From: Dermatemys mawii
Lineage: Eukaryota > Chordata > Testudines > Dermatemydidae
DNA length: 64,000 bases
Assembly: GCA_007922305.1 (NCBI GenBank)
Contig: ML677341.1
Span: 71,176,421 to 71,240,420, forward strand
Reading direction: 5' to 3'
Under the pieces are notes generated by a model. That model searched no databases and was not told where the DNA came from. It was given only the letters and a program-made list of their open reading frames with translations. A program made the translations under genes and the position numbers. Position 1 is the first letter of the stretch. Each line of letters opens with the position of its first letter. Positions 61,926-64,000 of the stretch are shown in pieces.

Positions 61926-62111
61926 GGATAGCTCAGTGGTTTGAGCATTAGCCTGTTAAAGCTAGGGTTGTGAGCTCAGTCCCTGAGAGTGCCATTGAGA
62001 GATTATGAGGTAAAAATCTGTGGATGATTTAATTGAGGATTGATTCTGCTTTGAACAGGGGGTTGCACTAAATAATCTCCTGATGTCCTTTCCAACAGTG
62101 AGGTTCTATGA
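61926..62111 (+). repeat. tRNA-derived SINE of the turtle (Cry I/PolIII) type
   Basis: The head GGATAGCTCAGTGGTTTGAG is a pol III box A, and GGTTGTGAGCTCAGTCCCTG is a box B. A linker (GGTAAAAATCTGTGGATGAT) follows, and the 3' tail GTCCTTTCCAACAGTGAGG ends in TTCTATGA, the CR1-type 3' end. This structure is known from cryptodiran turtles, whose SINE is mobilised by a CR1 LINE with the same tail. Confidence 0.8.
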
Positions 62112-62333
62112 CAGCTTGGATCTGTTGTAGAAGCACCAATGATCTCTATGTTGTGTATACCTGTATACTCAAAAAGTCTGTTATTCTCCCCCCACATACA
62201 CACTTGTCTCCTCTCCATCTTTGAATACCTGTGAAGTGACTTTCCCCCACTCCTCCCTCCTGGAGTGCTTGGGAGATGAATGGGCTGTTTAAACAGCTAG
62301 AAGACAGAAGAGCTCCAAAGGTAGACAAGATGT

Positions 62334-64000
62334 CTAGGGCCTTGGTTACACTGGCACTTTATGGCGCTATAACTTACCACCCATCCAGACTGGTGAGGCA
62401 CGTAGAGAGCTATAAGTCCACGGTTCTGGTAATCCACCTCCGCCCGAGGAATAACATTTGTAGCGCAACACCAATGTGGACACCCAAAGCACAGTGACTG
62501 GCCTCTAGTCTGTCCCACAATTCCTGTTCAAGCCACCCTGGTCATCACTTTCAAACTCTTTTGTTGTGTCCTCAGGTGATCAGCTGTCAGACCCACCCTT
62601 CAAATACTCTAGAAAATTTGAAAATCCCCTTCCTGTTTGCTCCAGCCAGGCGTGAAGCGCTCTCATCTCATCTTCGCAGGTGGTCATTCTACTTGACCAT
62701 GCCTACACGTGCCATGCCTCCATGCACCAGGCGATCCCCAGCATGGAGTAATAGCACAATGCTGGACCTCGTCAGTGTTTGGGGGGAGCAAGCTGTCCAG
62801 TCCCAGCTGCAGGCTAGCCACAGGAATTATGATACCTATGGGCAGATATCACGGGCCTTGACAGAAAGAGGCCATGAATGGGATGCTGTGCAGGTTTGGG
62901 TAAAGGTAAAGGAGCTTAGGAATGCGTATCGCGAAGCCCGCAAGGCAAATGGCCGCTCCGGAGCAGTCCTGGCAACTTGCAGATTTTACAAGGAGCTGGA
63001 CGCAATGCTTGAGGGGGATCCTACATCCAGTCCATCAACCACCATGCACACTTCTGAGCCCACCAGTGCAATAGGGAGGGAGAGGAGGAGGAGGACGCGA
63101 CCCAGGGCGCGGAGGACTCCCTGGAAACCCAGGAGGCATGCAGCCGGGAGCTCTTCTTGAGCCAGGAGGAGCTCAGCCAGCTAAGGCCTCTGGCGGTTGT
63201 GGAGGGCTGAGCAGCAGAAGAAGGCGCTGCTAAGCTACTTTTTTATCGGGGAGGTATTTTGTGGTTTCAGGCTACTTGGGCGAGGGCGGAAAGGGATGCT
63301 TGCATGCATGCCTAGATGTGGAATAGCGCATTGATGTTGTCTATCACATCACGGTAATCGGCATCGGTGATCTCTTCAAAGGTCTCGGACAGAATGTGAG
63401 CAATGCACCTGCTCAGGTTTCTTGGGAGAGCCAGCATAGTTCCTGTCCTGGTCAGGCTCACCAGTTCCCCGCCACTGTGCTACAAGGGGTGGGGGGACGA
63501 TTGCTGCACAGAGGCAAGCTGCATATGGGCCTGGACGGAAGCTGCATTGCATTAGAATGCCCTCCCTTTCTTCCCCGGTCATCTGCAGCAGCAAGATATC
63601 TTCCAGGATTAACTCCTGCAGAAAATGTTGGGACAGTGTTCAGTGTAGGTGCCTCCCACTGCACTGTGCTCACCCTAAGGCCTGGCAACCCATAGGACAG
63701 CACGGCAAGTAAACAATCAGTTCCCCTGCACCCTGTGATTACTCACCATTACAGAGGCTCCCATGGGATATGTGCGTTCTCTCTGGGACAGGCAAAGTGT
63801 GGCTTTATTTGGACAGGGATTGTCCTCCTTCAGTGTGGGTCAATCATTGCCCTGGCTGATGTGTACAATGCTGCCTCTGTTAAATGTTGCATTTTGCCTG
63901 TATAGTTTCAACCTTGAGTTCTCTGCCGTCACTCTTATCAGCAGCTGACAGACTGAGAAGACTGAGGAAGAGGCTGCATAAAAGCAAAGAGGATCTGCTA
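62334..64000 (+). mobile_element. Second PIF/Harbinger element, opposite orientation, cut by the window edge
   Basis: The left end GGCCTTGGTTACACTGGCAC with GGCGCTATAAC inside is a Harbinger-type end. It contains the Myb/SANT-like ORF (62699 on) and then sequence homologous, in opposite orientation, to the 46.1-47.1 kb part of the first element (for example CTTCCAGGATTAACTCCTGC, then AAAATGTTGGGACAGTGTTC). The transposase part would lie beyond 64000. Confidence 0.75.
62699..63210 (+). pseudogene. Harbinger Myb/SANT-like DNA-binding protein, frameshifted
   Basis: From ATG 62699: MPTRAMPPCTRRSPAWSNST, the Myb/SANT-like domain (LDLVSVWGEQAVQSQL, RNYDTYGQISRALTERGHEW, DAVQVWVKVKELRNAYREAR) and CRFYKELDAMLEGDPTSSPS. 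Near 63075-63090 the frame shifts: the expected acidic tail (EEEEDATQGAEDSLETQE) is found in the next frame and runs to a stop near 63209. One indel therefore separates it from an intact ORF. The role in Harbingers is binding the transposon ends and helping the transposase enter the nucleus. Confidence 0.75.

Noticed and set aside
61926..61998. Functional tRNA gene
   Set aside because: Box A and B are present, but no cloverleaf acceptor stem closes and a CR1-like tail follows; it is a SINE head.

Overview
The window is vertebrate nuclear DNA, most probably from a cryptodiran turtle. The evidence is a tRNA-headed SINE with a CR1-type 3' tail (61926-62111), several CR1 LINE remnants, hAT-type miniature elements with exact 8-bp target duplications, Harbinger elements and a DIRS-like retroelement. 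Genes have spliced exons or are intronless replication-dependent histones. Family names for repeats come from recognition by eye, not from a search.

Layout. 1-920 holds the 3' end of a CR1 LINE. 1115-5127 holds the last four coding exons and 3' UTR of WBP11 (plus strand). 5.1-9.2 kb is repeat-rich spacer with a BED-finger hAT transposase relic. 9.2-9.9 kb is a CpG-rich island, probably the promoter of the next gene. 11502-20083 is a complete-looking butyrophilin-like gene (signal peptide, IgV, IgC, TM, heptad exon, B30.2/SPRY). A DIRS-like relic starts directly behind its stop codon and contains a nested solo LTR, itself carrying a hAT miniature element.

From 27.5 kb to 59 kb lies a replication-dependent histone cluster. 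In order: a dead H2A (27507), H1 (30068), H2B (33054, minus), a near-perfect inverted duplication (36160-38267 against 38542-40649) with H4>, <H3, H3>, <H4, then a CR1 relic, a 4.4-kb Harbinger relic, an H4 ghost (52125), a second H1 (54766), a divergent H2A/H2B pair (56362-57475) and a third H3 (58519). Each intact histone gene ends in the stem-loop GGCTCTTTTNAGAGCC plus a purine-rich downstream element, so the mRNAs should be processed without poly(A) and expressed in S phase. All three H3 genes encode the same H3.2 protein. A second, oppositely oriented Harbinger element begins at about 62.3 kb and leaves the window.

The most interesting structure is the palindrome. Its 2.1-kb arms agree wherever I compared them, yet the sequence just outside the arms is still recognisably homologous but clearly diverged, and one side carries a CR1 insertion at the edge. 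That fits an old inverted duplication whose core is kept identical by gene conversion. At the inner edge one H3 promoter has lost a GCGCGGGCTTTTCAA motif that recurs elsewhere in the cluster, partly as orphan copies. Ghost promoters and pseudogenes show that the cluster has been gaining and losing genes.
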